Source of the DNA: Bacillota bacterium
GTDB lineage: Bacteria; Bacillota; Clostridia; Peptostreptococcales; Anaerovoracaceae
Direction: 5' to 3'
Assembly (NCBI GenBank): GCA_025361765.1
Contig: JANYJS010000094.1
Coordinates: 21,482 to 85,481, forward strand
Length of the DNA: 64,000 nucleotides
Shown: one piece after another, positions 45,921-55,311 of the stretch
Layout: each line of letters opens with the position of its first letter
Numbering within the stretch: the stretch's first letter is position 1
Translations under genes and position numbers: made by a program
Notes under the pieces: model-generated
Databases searched by the model: none
The model's input: the letters and a program-made list of their open reading frames with translations, nothing else
What the model was told of the DNA's origin: nothing

Positions 45921-46679
45921 ATGAAAGTAGTCAATTTGAAGAATATCGAAAAATCCTTTGGCACACTAAAAGCACTCAATGGTGTTGATTTAGTTATAAA
46001 TAAGGGGGAAATTGTATCCATTATTGGCCCTTCGGGATCAGGGAAAAGCACATTATTACGCTGTATAAATCACTTGGAAATCATAGAGCAGGGTACCATC
46101 GATATTTTCGAGATGCCTATTGCCAATGCAAAAGAGGGAGAAAAAACCAAATATATTTCTGAAAAGGAGCTTCGCAAAATCATTCAGCGTATCGGTATGG
46201 TTTTTCAGGGTTTTAATTTGTTTCCCCATAAATCCGTGCTGGAAAATATTATGGAAGCGCAATTGACCGTAAAAAAAACACCCCCAGCAGAGGCAAAGGC
46301 AATAGCCCTCGAGCTTTTGCATAAGGTCGGGCTTGACGATAAGGAAAAAGCATACCCGTCCCAACTGTCCGGAGGACAAAAGCAGAGGGTGGCCATTGCA
46401 AGAGCCCTTGCTATGCAGCCTGAAATTATGCTTTTTGATGAACCCACATCTGCCCTTGATCCTGAGCTGGTTGGGGAGGTACTACAAGTCATAAAAAAAC
46501 TGGCACAGGAGCATATGACCATGATTGTAGTAACCCATGAAATGGCTTTTGCAAGAGAGATCTCAAATAGAGTTATTTTTATGGACGAAGGCAAAATCAT
46601 GATGGACGGAAAGCCGGATGATATTTTTGTCAATCCAACCCACCCGAGAATTAAAACATTTATTGAAAGAATGATATGA
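45921..46679 (+). CDS. Amino-acid ABC transporter ATP-binding protein
   Basis: A 252-residue GlnQ-type ATPase. Walker A GPSGSGKS is at about 33-40, the Q-loop is at [10 protein letters not shown], signature LSGGQKQR, Walker [13 protein letters not shown] and switch His in VVTHEMAFA. An insert between Walker A and the Q-loop is longer than usual (about residues 60-85). AGAGG lies upstream of the ATG. It closes the three-gene importer operon. Confidence 0.94.
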   Translation: MKVVNLKNIEKSFGTLKALNGVDLVINKGEIVSIIGPSGSGKSTLLRCINHLEIIEQGTIDIFEMPIANAKEGEKTKYISEKELRKIIQRIGMVFQGFNLFPHKSVLENIMEAQLTVKKTPPAEAKAIALELLHKVGLDDKEKAYPSQLSGGQKQRVAIARALAMQPEIMLFDEPTSALDPELVGEVLQVIKKLAQEHMTMIVVTHEMAFAREISNRVIFMDEGKIMMDGKPDDIFVNPTHPRIKTFIERMI

Positions 46680-46760
46680 CAATGAATATGGCATTAAACA
46701 AAAAAACGGTATAAAAATTTGATATAGGTTGATATAATTAAAAATCAGATTATCAAATGA

Positions 46761-46789
46761 CTGTCATGTATGCTGTTGTATGTTATAAT
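46761..46789 (+). promoter_or_regulatory. Possible promoter of the aldehyde ferredoxin oxidoreductase gene
   Basis: A consensus TATAAT at 46784-46789 has a poor -35 box CTGTCA at 46761-46766, 17 bases away. The 192-base gap otherwise shows no riboswitch core I can recognise. Confidence 0.4.
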
Positions 46790-46871
46790 ACTTACAGTTA
46801 AATAAGGTGAATAATAAATTGATGAACAGTTTATAATCCAATTAAAATCCAAAATATGAAGGAGTGGTAGA

Positions 46872-48752
46872 ATGCTTAAAGAAGCGAAGATTTTGAACAT
46901 AGACCTGACCAAACAAACTTATGACATTGAGATGTTACCTGCGGAAATCTACAGAAAATACCCGGGAGGATCGGCTCTTGGTATGTATTTGATGCTAAGA
47001 GAGATGAAGCCGGGTGTGGATCCTCTATCGAAAGAGAACATGCTGATTTTTTCTGTATCACCTCTGACTGGAATTCCCATAAGTGGGCAGAGCAGAATGT
47101 GCGTCACAACGAAAAGTCCGCTTACAGGAACGGCTGGAGACTCTCAAGTAGGTGGATTTATACCTGCCCACCTTAAGGGAAATGGCTACGACAGCCTGAT
47201 TTTCAGAGGAAGGTCGGAAAAACCGGTCTATGTTTATATTGACAAAGACATGGTAGAGATTAAAGACGCAGAAAATATTTGGGGAATGACAACGGGAGAT
47301 GCAGAAGCCGTCATAGCAACCGAGCTGGGTGAGACCAAAACTGAATCCTCAATCATAGGTCCCGCTGGAGAAAATATGGTGAGCTTTGCCGCCATTATGC
47401 ATATGAAAAACAGGGCCAATGGCAGAAATGGTGTTGGTGCGGTAATGGGTTCTAAGAATTTAAAGGCGCTAGTCGTTAAAAAGCAGCCGCCTTGTAAAGC
47501 AGTTGATCCAATCAGCATGAAGGAACTGACCCTAAATGTAAAAGAGCGTATCGCTGAAAATGCGGTTATAGTGGATACTCATGTCAATGGAACCGCCGGG
47601 GTTTTAGACTTTCATATCGGTGAAGGATTCATGCCAAGCTACAATTGGACCAGAGGCACTATGGAGAATGCAGATAATATAACAGGTGCAACCATTACAA
47701 GAACGATATTAAAAGAAAGAGATACCTGCTTTGCTTGCGCCATCAGATGCAAGCCAGTTGTAGAAATTGAAGGCAGGGTTTCTGGTGAGTATGGCGGTCC
47801 GGAGTATGAAACCTTAGGAACCTTTGGCACATATTGCGGAAACTCGGATTTGGAAGATATTTGTGCGGCCAATCAATTGTGTAATAAATACGGTCTTGAC
47901 ACCATTTCCTGTGGTGCAACCATTGCTTTTGCCATGGAATGCTTTGAAAAGGGCATTTTAACGCTGGCTGATACAGATGGACTTGAGCTAAAGTTTGGAA
48001 ACGGCAAGGTTTTTGAACCATTGATCGACAAAATTGCCAACAAAACGCCTGGGATTGGTGCCCTTCTGGCGCTGGGCAGTGCAAAAGCGGCCCTACAGAT
48101 AGGCAAAGGAGCAGAAGAATTTGTTATGGCTTGCAAAGGCCAGGAGATTCCTGCCCATATGGTGCAAATGAAACCGAATCTCGCTGTTAACTATGCAGTC
48201 AACAATTTTGGCGCTGATCATCAGTCTTCGGAGCATGATCCGGCCCTAATGGCTGCAGATGATTCAAATGACTGGATATGGATTAACCAGCTAGAAAAAT
48301 TTGAAAAATGCGATGCATATGGGGTGCTGAATGCCAATAAAGCTAAATTTGCTCTTGCGACCCAGAAATTCTATTCGCTTATGGACAGTTTATGTCTCTG
48401 TCAGTTTGCGTGGGGACCTGCTTGGCAGCTTTATGGTCCTTCGGACTTGCTTAAATTTTGCAAATATGCCGCTGGCTGGGATACAACCCTTGAAGAGCTA
48501 ATGGAGGCAGGGGAAAGGCGCATCAACATGATGAGGCTGTTCAATGTGCGTGAAGGTTTCGGTAGAGCCCAGGATATTCTACCGGAGCGCATGTTTATTA
48601 AGATGCCAGATGGACCAAATGCCGGTGTAGGCATCGAAAAAGAGGAATTCGAAAAGGCGCTGGATGCCTATTATGATTTTGCCGGATGGGATAAAGTTAC
48701 GGGGATTCCAACTAAAGAAACTGTATCAAGACTTGGACTTGACTGGATCTAG
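46872..48752 (+). CDS. Aldehyde:ferredoxin oxidoreductase (AOR family)
   Basis: A 626-residue tungsten/molybdenum bis-pyranopterin enzyme that oxidises aldehydes to acids with ferredoxin as acceptor, or runs in reverse. The N-terminal GGSALGMYLM and TGAGDSQVGGF-like cofactor-binding region are present. The [4Fe-4S] ligands are C286, C289 and C293 in CFACAIRC, with the fourth Cys around 508-510 in SLCLCQFAWG, as in the family. In amino-acid fermenters AOR removes aldehydes from keto-acid breakdown (inference here). GGAGTGG precedes the ATG. Confidence 0.93.
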   Translation: MLKEAKILNIDLTKQTYDIEMLPAEIYRKYPGGSALGMYLMLREMKPGVDPLSKENMLIFSVSPLTGIPISGQSRMCVTTKSPLTGTAGDSQVGGFIPAHLKGNGYDSLIFRGRSEKPVYVYIDKDMVEIKDAENIWGMTTGDAEAVIATELGETKTESSIIGPAGENMVSFAAIMHMKNRANGRNGVGAVMGSKNLKALVVKKQPPCKAVDPISMKELTLNVKERIAENAVIVDTHVNGTAGVLDFHIGEGFMPSYNWTRGTMENADNITGATITRTILKERDTCFACAIRCKPVVEIEGRVSGEYGGPEYETLGTFGTYCGNSDLEDICAANQLCNKYGLDTISCGATIAFAMECFEKGILTLADTDGLELKFGNGKVFEPLIDKIANKTPGIGALLALGSAKAALQIGKGAEEFVMACKGQEIPAHMVQMKPNLAVNYAVNNFGADHQSSEHDPALMAADDSNDWIWINQLEKFEKCDAYGVLNANKAKFALATQKFYSLMDSLCLCQFAWGPAWQLYGPSDLLKFCKYAAGWDTTLEELMEAGERRINMMRLFNVREGFGRAQDILPERMFIKMPDGPNAGVGIEKEEFEKALDAYYDFAGWDKVTGIPTKETVSRLGLDWI

Positions 48753-48770
48753 TTGGAGTGAAAAAACATA

Positions 48771-48799
48771 TTGCAAATCAAATTATTCTATAGTATAGT
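48771..48799 (+). promoter_or_regulatory. Promoter of rpsB
   Basis: TTGCAA at 48771-48776 and TATAGT at 48794-48799 are 17 bases apart, just after the AOR stop. The expected start point falls at about 48806, inside the hairpin that follows. Confidence 0.6.
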
Positions 48800-48803
48800 T
48801 GAT

Positions 48804-48832
48804 AAGGATATTCTGAAACTCAGAATATCCTT
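48804..48832 (+). terminator. Perfect 13-bp hairpin, AOR terminator or 5' end of rpsB mRNA
   Basis: AAGGATATTCTGA (48804-48816) and its complement (48820-48832) flank an AAC loop. The T-tract is interrupted (ATTCATTC). If the rpsB promoter is right, the rpsB mRNA would begin with this hairpin. Confidence 0.6.
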
Positions 48833-48859
48833 ATTCATTCGCTAAATCTAAAATACACA

Positions 48860-48946
48860 CACCTTGAGACTTGTTACGGGTGCCTTAAAGAAAGGTCGTT
48901 ACAGGGATGATCATGGTGGAGGTAAAAACCCAGGAGGAACAGAATT
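48860..48946 (+). promoter_or_regulatory. Candidate S2 leader upstream of rpsB
   Basis: About 90 bases with GC-rich pieces (GGGATGATCATGGTGGAGG, then AAACCCAGGAGG) precede the start. Firmicute rpsB genes often have a structured leader with autoregulation; I cannot fold it reliably by eye, so the class is uncertain. Confidence 0.35.
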
Positions 48947-50065
48947 ATGGCAATTATTTCAATGAAACAATTACTCGAAGCAGGCGTCCATTTTGGACAT
49001 CAGACAAGAAGATGGAATCCTAAAATGGCTCCTTATATCTTCACAGAGAGAAATGGGATTTACATCATTGACCTTCAAAAAACGGTCAGAAAAATTGATG
49101 AAGCTTATGCCTTTATGAAGCAAGTCGCCGAAACAGGAAGACCCATATTATTTGTTGGAACTAAAAAACAGGCACAAGGTGCTATTGCTGAAGAGTCTAA
49201 AAGAGCCGGCATGTTCTATGTCAACGAAAGATGGCTTGGTGGAATGCTGACAAACTATAAAACAATTTCAATGAGAATCAAAAGATTAAATGATATTAAA
49301 GCTATGGAAACTGATGGCACATTTGAAGCATTGACTAAAAAGGAAGTTATCAAACTAAGAGGTGAACTGGAAAAACTCGAAAAGTTTCTGGGCGGAATTA
49401 AAGATATGAAGGGAATGCCAGGAGCACTCTTTGTTGTTGATCCAAAAAAAGAGAGAATTGCAGTCAAGGAAGCAAGGATACTAGGCATACCAATCATTGG
49501 CATTGTTGATACCAATTGTGACCCTGACGATGTTGACTATATTATCCCTGCAAATGACGATGCTATAAGGGCTGTCAAATTAATCGCCGGAAGAATGGCG
49601 GATGCCATTATTGAAGCAAATCAAGGGGAGTCCTTTGATGAGGGAGCACCTACTCAAAAAGAAAATAGCCCAATAGAGGCTAGACCAGTTGCGCAAAGAC
49701 CGGAAGCGCCAAAGCCGATAGCACCAAAACCAATGGAAGCTGCCGAGAAACCTGTAGCTGAAAAGGAAGAAGAACCAACAGCAAAAGTTGAAGTAGTAGC
49801 TAAGCCAGTTATAGAAGTAGCTCCAGTTGTTGAAGCTACACCTGTTGTTGAAGCTACACCCGTTGTTGAAGCTACACCTGTTGTTGAAGCTACACCTGTT
49901 GTTGAAGCTACACCTGTTGTTGAAGCTACACCTGTTGTTGAAGCAGCTGTTGTTTTAGAGGCAGTTGCTGAAGTTGAAGTTGCCTCTGAGCCAGATGCCG
50001 CTGCTGCTGAAGTCGTTAAAGTTAAAAAGCCTAGAGCAAAGAAAACTGAAGTAACCGCTGAATAG
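48947..50065 (+). CDS. rpsB: 30S ribosomal protein S2 with long repeat-rich C-terminal tail
   Basis: S2 is an essential small-subunit protein. Residues 1 to about 225 are the normal S2 domain ([22 protein letters not shown] at the start is canonical). The protein is 372 residues, about 130 longer than usual. The extra tail is rich in Pro, Ala, Val and Glu and contains six PVVEAT units plus a PVVEAA unit, ending in the basic motif KKPRAKK. GGAGGAAC precedes the ATG. tsf follows after 33 bases. Confidence 0.96.
   Translation: MAIISMKQLLEAGVHFGHQTRRWNPKMAPYIFTERNGIYIIDLQKTVRKIDEAYAFMKQVAETGRPILFVGTKKQAQGAIAEESKRAGMFYVNERWLGGMLTNYKTISMRIKRLNDIKAMETDGTFEALTKKEVIKLRGELEKLEKFLGGIKDMKGMPGALFVVDPKKERIAVKEARILGIPIIGIVDTNCDPDDVDYIIPANDDAIRAVKLIAGRMADAIIEANQGESFDEGAPTQKENSPIEARPVAQRPEAPKPIAPKPMEAAEKPVAEKEEEPTAKVEVVAKPVIEVAPVVEATPVVEATPVVEATPVVEATPVVEATPVVEATPVVEAAVVLEAVAEVEVASEPDAAAAEVVKVKKPRAKKTEVTAE
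49823..49948. repeat. 18-bp minisatellite in the 3' part of rpsB
   Basis: Seven in-frame 18-base units of the type CCTGTTGTTGAAGCTACA, most identical at the DNA level, the last one degenerate. Near identity at the DNA level points to recent expansion or active slippage. Confidence 0.95.
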
Positions 50066-50098
50066 TAAGTTGAACAGAATTAGAGGAGGATATAGATT

Positions 50099-51013
50099 AT
50101 GCAAGTAACGGCTGGAATGGTCAAAGATCTGCGCGAAAGAACCGGCGCAGGCATGATGGATTGTAAAAATGCCTTGACGGAAGTCGACGGAGATATGGAA
50201 AAAGCTATTGAAACATTAAGAGAAAAAGGCTTAGCAAAAGCTGCAAAAAAAGCTGGCAGAATTGCTTCTCAAGGCTTAGTTAATTTAGGATTTTCGCCCA
50301 ATGGCAGCAAAGCTGTTGCTGTAGAAGTTAATTCAGAAACAGATTTTGTAGCCAAAAACGAAGAATTTATTGATTTTGTTGCCAATCTCGCTGACATTAT
50401 TTTAAAGTCAGATATCGAAGATGTTGAAGCTTTATTGACACAAAACTATTTGACTGAGGGAACTGTTGCGGAAGTCCTTACACAAAAAATTTCTAAAATT
50501 GGTGAGAATTTAAGCATCAGAAGATTTGCAAAATGTGAAAAACCTGGTGTTGTCAATGTAGGATACACACATGGCGGCGGAAGAATAGGCGTTATCATCG
50601 AACTTGAAACAGCCGCCTCATATGATGAAGTCAGCGCTGTAGGAAGAGATATAGCCATGCAAGTTGCATCTATGAATCCCAGATTCTTAGATGAAAGCTG
50701 TGTTGATCCGGAGTACCTTGAAAGCGAAAAGAAAATACTGATTCAGCAGGCGCTTAACGAAGGAAAATCTGCTGAAATTGTCGAAAAAATGGTTATCGGA
50801 AGACTGAAAAAAGAGCTAAAGGAAACTTGCCTTTTAGAACAGAAATTTGTTAAAGACGGAGAAATCAGCGTAGCTCAATATGTTGAAAATGCAGCAAAAT
50901 CAATAGGTAAGCCTATTAAAGTTGTAGGCATGATCAGATATGAAGTTGGTGAAGGCATCGAAAAAGCAGAAGAAAATTTTGCCGAAGAAGTTGCAAAACA
51001 GATGAACAAATAA
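50099..51013 (+). CDS. tsf: Elongation factor Ts
   Basis: EF-Ts exchanges GDP for GTP on EF-Tu. The 304-residue product has the N-terminal UBA-like TS-N domain with VKDLRERTGAGMMDCKNAL, then the TDFVAKNEEF motif near residue 82 that contacts EF-Tu. GAGGAGG precedes the ATG. It follows rpsB in the usual order, and a terminator lies after it. Confidence 0.97.
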   Translation: MQVTAGMVKDLRERTGAGMMDCKNALTEVDGDMEKAIETLREKGLAKAAKKAGRIASQGLVNLGFSPNGSKAVAVEVNSETDFVAKNEEFIDFVANLADIILKSDIEDVEALLTQNYLTEGTVAEVLTQKISKIGENLSIRRFAKCEKPGVVNVGYTHGGGRIGVIIELETAASYDEVSAVGRDIAMQVASMNPRFLDESCVDPEYLESEKKILIQQALNEGKSAEIVEKMVIGRLKKELKETCLLEQKFVKDGEISVAQYVENAAKSIGKPIKVVGMIRYEVGEGIEKAEENFAEEVAKQMNK

Positions 51014-51035
51014 GCAAAAATATGCTATAATAAAA

Positions 51036-51064
51036 AGGACACTATGTTATAGTGTTCTTTTTTA
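51036..51064 (+). terminator. Terminator after rpsB-tsf
   Basis: GGACACTAT pairs with ATAGTGTTC across a GTT loop, one wobble pair, followed by a run of Ts. It separates tsf from pyrH. Confidence 0.85.
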
Positions 51065-51111
51065 TAAATCAAATCACAAATTGGCTTTTAATCAATATGG
51101 AGGGACAATAT

Positions 51112-51816
51112 ATGGAACCTAAATATCATCGCGTGATCCTTAAAATCAGTGGTGAGGCCTTAGCAGGCGATAAAAAATTTGGCCTCGACGAAAAGATGCT
51201 GACGATGGTGGCAGAAGAAGTCAAGGACCTTGTAAAACTTGGGATTCAGGTTGGCGTAGTCGTAGGCGGTGGAAATTTCTGGAGGGGCAGAACCAGCAAT
51301 AGTATGGATCGGGCTACGGCGGACTATATGGGTATGCTGGCTACTGTTATTAATTCCTTAGCACTCCAGGACGCTTTTGAAAATATTGGCATACCAACAA
51401 GAGTCCAGACGGCAATCGAAATGAAAGAGGTGGCAGAACCCTATATCAGGCGAAAAGCCATGGCCCATCTGTCCAATAATATTGTGGTAATTTTTGCTGC
51501 TGGTACAGGAAATCCTTTTTTTTCAACGGATACGACCGCTGCTCTTCGTGCAGCTGAAGTGGATGCAGAAATCATTTTGTTGGCAAAAAAGGTAGACGCT
51601 GTTTATGATTCTGATCCGGAAATAAATCCCAATGCCAAAAAATTCGAAACTTTAACGCATCAAGAGGTCCTTGAAAAAGGACTTGGGGTTATGGATTCGA
51701 CGGCTTCGTCCCTTTGCAGAGATAATAATATCCCGATCCATGTCTTTGCGCTGAATGAGCCTGGAAATGTTATAAAAGCAATTTATGGTGAGAAAATAGG
51801 AACAATCATCAAGTAA
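51112..51816 (+). CDS. pyrH: UMP kinase
   Basis: PyrH phosphorylates UMP to UDP and is regulated by GTP and UTP in relatives. The 234-residue product has KISGEAL at the N-terminus, the [13 protein letters not shown] glycine loop and [16 protein letters not shown] longer open frame from 51052 runs through the terminator region and is not real; GGAGGGAC just before the ATG at 51112 marks the start. The order pyrH-frr-uppS-cdsA is conserved. Confidence 0.96.
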   Translation: MEPKYHRVILKISGEALAGDKKFGLDEKMLTMVAEEVKDLVKLGIQVGVVVGGGNFWRGRTSNSMDRATADYMGMLATVINSLALQDAFENIGIPTRVQTAIEMKEVAEPYIRRKAMAHLSNNIVVIFAAGTGNPFFSTDTTAALRAAEVDAEIILLAKKVDAVYDSDPEINPNAKKFETLTHQEVLEKGLGVMDSTASSLCRDNNIPIHVFALNEPGNVIKAIYGEKIGTIIK

Positions 51817-51841
51817 GAAGTGAATTGGGAGGGTAATAAAT

Positions 51842-52396
51842 ATGATTAATGTGCAGGAAATTTTCGAAGAAAAAATGAAAAAGTCTATATCCGTGTTAAA
51901 AGAATCTTTAAACACGGTTAGAGCGGGCAGAGCAAATCCAGCATTACTGGATAAAGTTGTAGTTGATTATTATGGTAACCCTACACCACTAAAAAACATG
52001 TCAAATATATCGGTCCCAGATCCTAGAACACTTATGATTTCACCATTTGATCCCAAAACAATTCCTAACATAGAGAAGGCTATCAATATAGCCAATTTAG
52101 GTATAAACCCAAATAATGATGGTAAAGTGATACGACTGGGCGTTCCTCAAATTACGGAGGAAAGAAGAAAAGAACTTGCTAAAATCGTAAAGAAGATGGG
52201 CGAGGATGACAAGGTAGCTATTAGAAATGAAAGGCGAGATGCCAACGACGTTCTTAAAAAACTGGAAAAAGACGGCGAAATTACTGAAGATGACTTAAAG
52301 GCTGAGCTTGATGTCATTCAAAAAATGACCGATAAACATATTAAAGAAATCGATGCCATATGCTATGCTAAGGAAATGGAAATTATGGAGGTTTAA
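51842..52396 (+). CDS. frr: Ribosome recycling factor
   Basis: RRF splits the post-termination ribosome with EF-G. The 184-residue product has a three-helix bundle plus the domain with TVRAGRANPALLDKVVVDYYG at about 27-47, and IRNERRDAND near 125. GGGAGG precedes the ATG. It lies in its usual place between pyrH and uppS. Confidence 0.97.
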   Translation: MINVQEIFEEKMKKSISVLKESLNTVRAGRANPALLDKVVVDYYGNPTPLKNMSNISVPDPRTLMISPFDPKTIPNIEKAINIANLGINPNNDGKVIRLGVPQITEERRKELAKIVKKMGEDDKVAIRNERRDANDVLKKLEKDGEITEDDLKAELDVIQKMTDKHIKEIDAICYAKEMEIMEV

Positions 52397-52398
52397 AA

Positions 52399-52593
52399 TT
52401 GACTGAGTTTCCAGATGTTCTTGGGTTAAAACTTGTTCAGGCTGAAAAACTGCTAACCGATATGAACTGCTCATATAAAACTGTTGAAACGGTATCCCAA
52501 AGAAAGCAGACGATTGAAGGAGATTATAGGGTTATCCGCCAAAGGGTAGAAGAGCATGTCCTGGTCCTGATTATTTGTAAAGTCCCTGGATAA
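52399..52593 (+). CDS. Small PASTA-like protein
   Basis: A 64-residue frame starting at TTG with GGAGG eight bases upstream, inside the end of frr. The first 30 residues (FPDVLGLKLVQAEKLL) resemble a PASTA repeat, the domain that binds peptidoglycan in serine/threonine kinases and penicillin-binding proteins. There is no signal peptide or membrane segment. The gap fits tightly between frr and uppS, two and eleven bases away, so it is likely translated. Function unknown. Confidence 0.6.
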   Translation: MTEFPDVLGLKLVQAEKLLTDMNCSYKTVETVSQRKQTIEGDYRVIRQRVEEHVLVLIICKVPG

Positions 52594-52604
52594 AGGAGCA
52601 GGTT

Positions 52605-53333
52605 ATGGATATAAACAGTAAAATAGATTTTGATAAATTACCGAAACACATAGCAATTGTCATGGATGGAAATGGGAGATGGGCTCAAAAAAGATCTCTG
52701 CCCAGGCTTTCTGGACACAATGCTGGTATGAAAACACTCAAATCGATTGTCAAGGTTGCCTCTAAACTGGGGCTTCAACATCTGACGGTCTATGCATTCT
52801 CTACGGAAAACTGGAAGAGGCCACAAGACGAAATCCTTGGGATATTCAAAATTTTGGTTTTTTATGTCGAAAAAGAACTTCGGGAACTACATGCAAATCA
52901 TGTTAAAGTGAATATTATTGGTGACTATAAAAAGCTCCCGCAAGAAGCAGTTGAGAAGCTCGAATCCTCTCTTTTGACAACAAAAGATAATACGGGTTTA
53001 CAATTGAATATTGCCCTGAATTATGGGAGTCGAGTAGAAATTTTGAAGGCAGTCAAGGAACTCGCCATTAGGAGCATGAACAACGAGATAGATCCAAACG
53101 ACATCGACGATGAGATTTTTTCATCCCTGCTCTATACTAGGGGTATTCCGAATCCTGACTTGATTATACGGACCGGAGGAGAACTGAGGCTTAGCAATTT
53201 TCTTCTTTGGCAGGCGGCTTATAGTGAACTTTGGTTTACAGATTTATACTGGCCGGATTTCAAAAAAAAGGATCTTGAAGAAGCTATTTTGGATTATCAA
53301 AATAGAAAAAGACGATTTGGCGGAGTAAAATAA
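52605..53333 (+). CDS. uppS: Isoprenyl transferase (undecaprenyl diphosphate synthase)
   Basis: UppS makes the C55 lipid carrier for peptidoglycan. The 242-residue product has the catalytic Asp 21 in MDGNGRWAQKR and the C-terminal motif RTGGELRLSNFLLWQ with SELWFTD. AAAGGAGCAGGTT precedes the ATG. cdsA starts immediately after the stop, so they are coupled. Confidence 0.96.
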   Translation: MDINSKIDFDKLPKHIAIVMDGNGRWAQKRSLPRLSGHNAGMKTLKSIVKVASKLGLQHLTVYAFSTENWKRPQDEILGIFKILVFYVEKELRELHANHVKVNIIGDYKKLPQEAVEKLESSLLTTKDNTGLQLNIALNYGSRVEILKAVKELAIRSMNNEIDPNDIDDEIFSSLLYTRGIPNPDLIIRTGGELRLSNFLLWQAAYSELWFTDLYWPDFKKKDLEEAILDYQNRKRRFGGVK

Positions 53334-54116
53334 ATGAAGACAAGAGTATTATCGGGCCTTTTATTGGCACCTCTGCTGATTATTATCGTTCTAGGTAACT
53401 GGGTACTGCTGATTGGGTGCCTGTTGATTGGCCTTTTCGGTGTTAAAGAGTTTTATGACGGCTTTCAAAATATTGGGATTAAACCGTCCTATAGCATAGG
53501 TTTTGCTAGTGTAGTTCTTTTATATGGTATCTTTATTTTTTCCTTGCCAGACAAATTTTATATGCTTTGGTTTTTTGCGGTGATTTTAAGCAGCTTATTA
53601 TACTTATTTAATATTGGAAAACGAGAATTGCAAGATGCCATGGCGACTTTGACTGGCGTGTTTTATATTGTTTTCCTATCCTATCATATCGTGCTAATTG
53701 ACCAAATCGAGACTTATCATGATTTTTTATGGCTTGTCGTTTTAACCGCATTTGGAACAGATACTCTGGCTTATTTCTCAGGATATTTATTTGGGAAGCA
53801 TAAGCTTTGTCCCAATATTAGCCCTAAAAAGACGGTAGAAGGGTCCATTGGTGGAGCAATAGGTAGTATCATTTTTTGCGGCATCTTCGGTTATTTTTTT
53901 ATACAAGATTTGTTTATTCACTGCCTAATTATTGGTTTCGTTGGAAGCATAGCGGCACAACTGGGTGATTTAACCGCATCATTATTCAAACGAAAAATGC
54001 ACATCAAGGATTATGGAAATCTGATTCCTGGGCATGGCGGAATTCTGGATCGTTTTGATAGCGTTCTTTTTACAGCGCCCGTGGTGTATTATTACATAAT
54101 ACTTGTATTGAAATAA
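53334..54116 (+). CDS. cdsA: Phosphatidate cytidylyltransferase
   Basis: CdsA makes CDP-diacylglycerol for phospholipid synthesis. The 260-residue membrane protein has about eight hydrophobic segments and the C-terminal signature SLFKRKMHIKDYGNLIPGHG with GGILDRFDS. Its start abuts the uppS stop. dxr follows after 52 bases. Confidence 0.95.
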   Translation: MKTRVLSGLLLAPLLIIIVLGNWVLLIGCLLIGLFGVKEFYDGFQNIGIKPSYSIGFASVVLLYGIFIFSLPDKFYMLWFFAVILSSLLYLFNIGKRELQDAMATLTGVFYIVFLSYHIVLIDQIETYHDFLWLVVLTAFGTDTLAYFSGYLFGKHKLCPNISPKKTVEGSIGGAIGSIIFCGIFGYFFIQDLFIHCLIIGFVGSIAAQLGDLTASLFKRKMHIKDYGNLIPGHGGILDRFDSVLFTAPVVYYYIILVLK

Positions 54117-54168
54117 AATCAGGTAGCTATAGTAATAATGGACTATGCTACGTTAGGGGTAATAAAAG

Positions 54169-55311
54169 ATGAAAAAGATAGCAATTTTGGGGTCGACTGG
54201 ATCTATAGGGACCCAAGCCCTAGATATTATAGCGCATAACCCACAGGAGTATCAGGTAGCTGTTGTTTCAGGATTTAGCAACATGACTCTGCTTTCAAAG
54301 CAAATCAATCAATTCAATCCGGAAGCTGCAGTTGTGTCAGATGAAGCTACTGCTCTAAGATTTAAAAAAGAGTATCCTAAGACAGAATTTTTAATTGGAT
54401 CTTTAGGTCTGGTTCAGGCAGCAACCTATGCAGATTGCAATTTAGTGCTCAATGCTTTAGTGGGCATGATTGGATTAGAACCAACCTATGCGGCGGCAAA
54501 AATTGGTAAGGATATTGCCTTAGCAAACAAGGAGACGCTTGTTTCTGGCGGCTCACTCATTATGAAGACGATCTCGGAAAATGGCGGAAAACTGATCCCT
54601 GTAGACAGTGAACACAGCGCCATCAGTCAATGCCTTGCAGGAAACGACAATAAAGCCATAAAAAGACTCATTCTCACTGCTTCGGGAGGGCCATTTCGGG
54701 GTAAAAAAATAGAGGGATTAAAAAATGTCAGTGTAGATCAAGCGTTAAAACACCCAAAATGGAAAATGGGCAAAAAAATTTCCATTGATTCTGCAACACT
54801 AATGAATAAAGGACTTGAGGTGATTGAGGCTCACTGGTTATTCGATATGCCGCCAGAGCAGATTGAAGTTCTTGTTCATCCAGAAAGCATCATTCATTCA
54901 ATGGTTGAATTTATAGACCATTCCATCTTAGCCCAGCTTGGCGCTGCAGATATGAGGGGGCCGATCAATTACGCATTTTCACATCCAATAAGACGAGAAA
55001 ACGATCTTGTAGGTCTAGATTTCACTAAAATAAGCGCGTTAAATTTTGAAAAGCCGGATTTAGAAACCTTTAGATGCCTTCAATATGCCTATGATACACT
55101 CAAGCTTGGTGGCAGTTATATGATCGTTTTGAATGCAGCCAATGAAGAACTGGTCGGTTTTTTCTTAAATAATAAAATTCCATTTTTGGATATTCAGCAA
55201 AAAATTCAGATCATACTGGAAACGCATAATCCGGTGTATGAACTCACAATGGAAACCATTTTGTCCATTGACCAAGAAACGAGAGAGAAGGTGAGACAAT
55301 TATGCTACTAA
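54169..55311 (+). CDS. dxr: 1-deoxy-D-xylulose 5-phosphate reductoisomerase
   Basis: Dxr is the committed step of the MEP isoprenoid pathway, using NADPH. The 380-residue product has the N-terminal nucleotide loop GSTGSIGTQ, then NKETLVSGG and the metal-site region VDSEHSAISQCL. AGGGG precedes the ATG. The end overlaps rseP by 10 bases. With ispG two genes later and uppS upstream, the segment supplies isoprenoid carriers for the wall. Confidence 0.96.
   Translation: MKKIAILGSTGSIGTQALDIIAHNPQEYQVAVVSGFSNMTLLSKQINQFNPEAAVVSDEATALRFKKEYPKTEFLIGSLGLVQAATYADCNLVLNALVGMIGLEPTYAAAKIGKDIALANKETLVSGGSLIMKTISENGGKLIPVDSEHSAISQCLAGNDNKAIKRLILTASGGPFRGKKIEGLKNVSVDQALKHPKWKMGKKISIDSATLMNKGLEVIEAHWLFDMPPEQIEVLVHPESIIHSMVEFIDHSILAQLGAADMRGPINYAFSHPIRRENDLVGLDFTKISALNFEKPDLETFRCLQYAYDTLKLGGSYMIVLNAANEELVGFFLNNKIPFLDIQQKIQIILETHNPVYELTMETILSIDQETREKVRQLCY

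Noticed and set aside
46680..46871. Molybdenum/tungsten cofactor riboswitch before the AOR gene
   Set aside because: The region is AT-rich with no paired GC-rich helices of the kind the Moco motif needs.
51052..51111. N-terminal extension of pyrH from 51052
   Set aside because: It would start within the tsf terminator; the correct start with a ribosome site is 51112.
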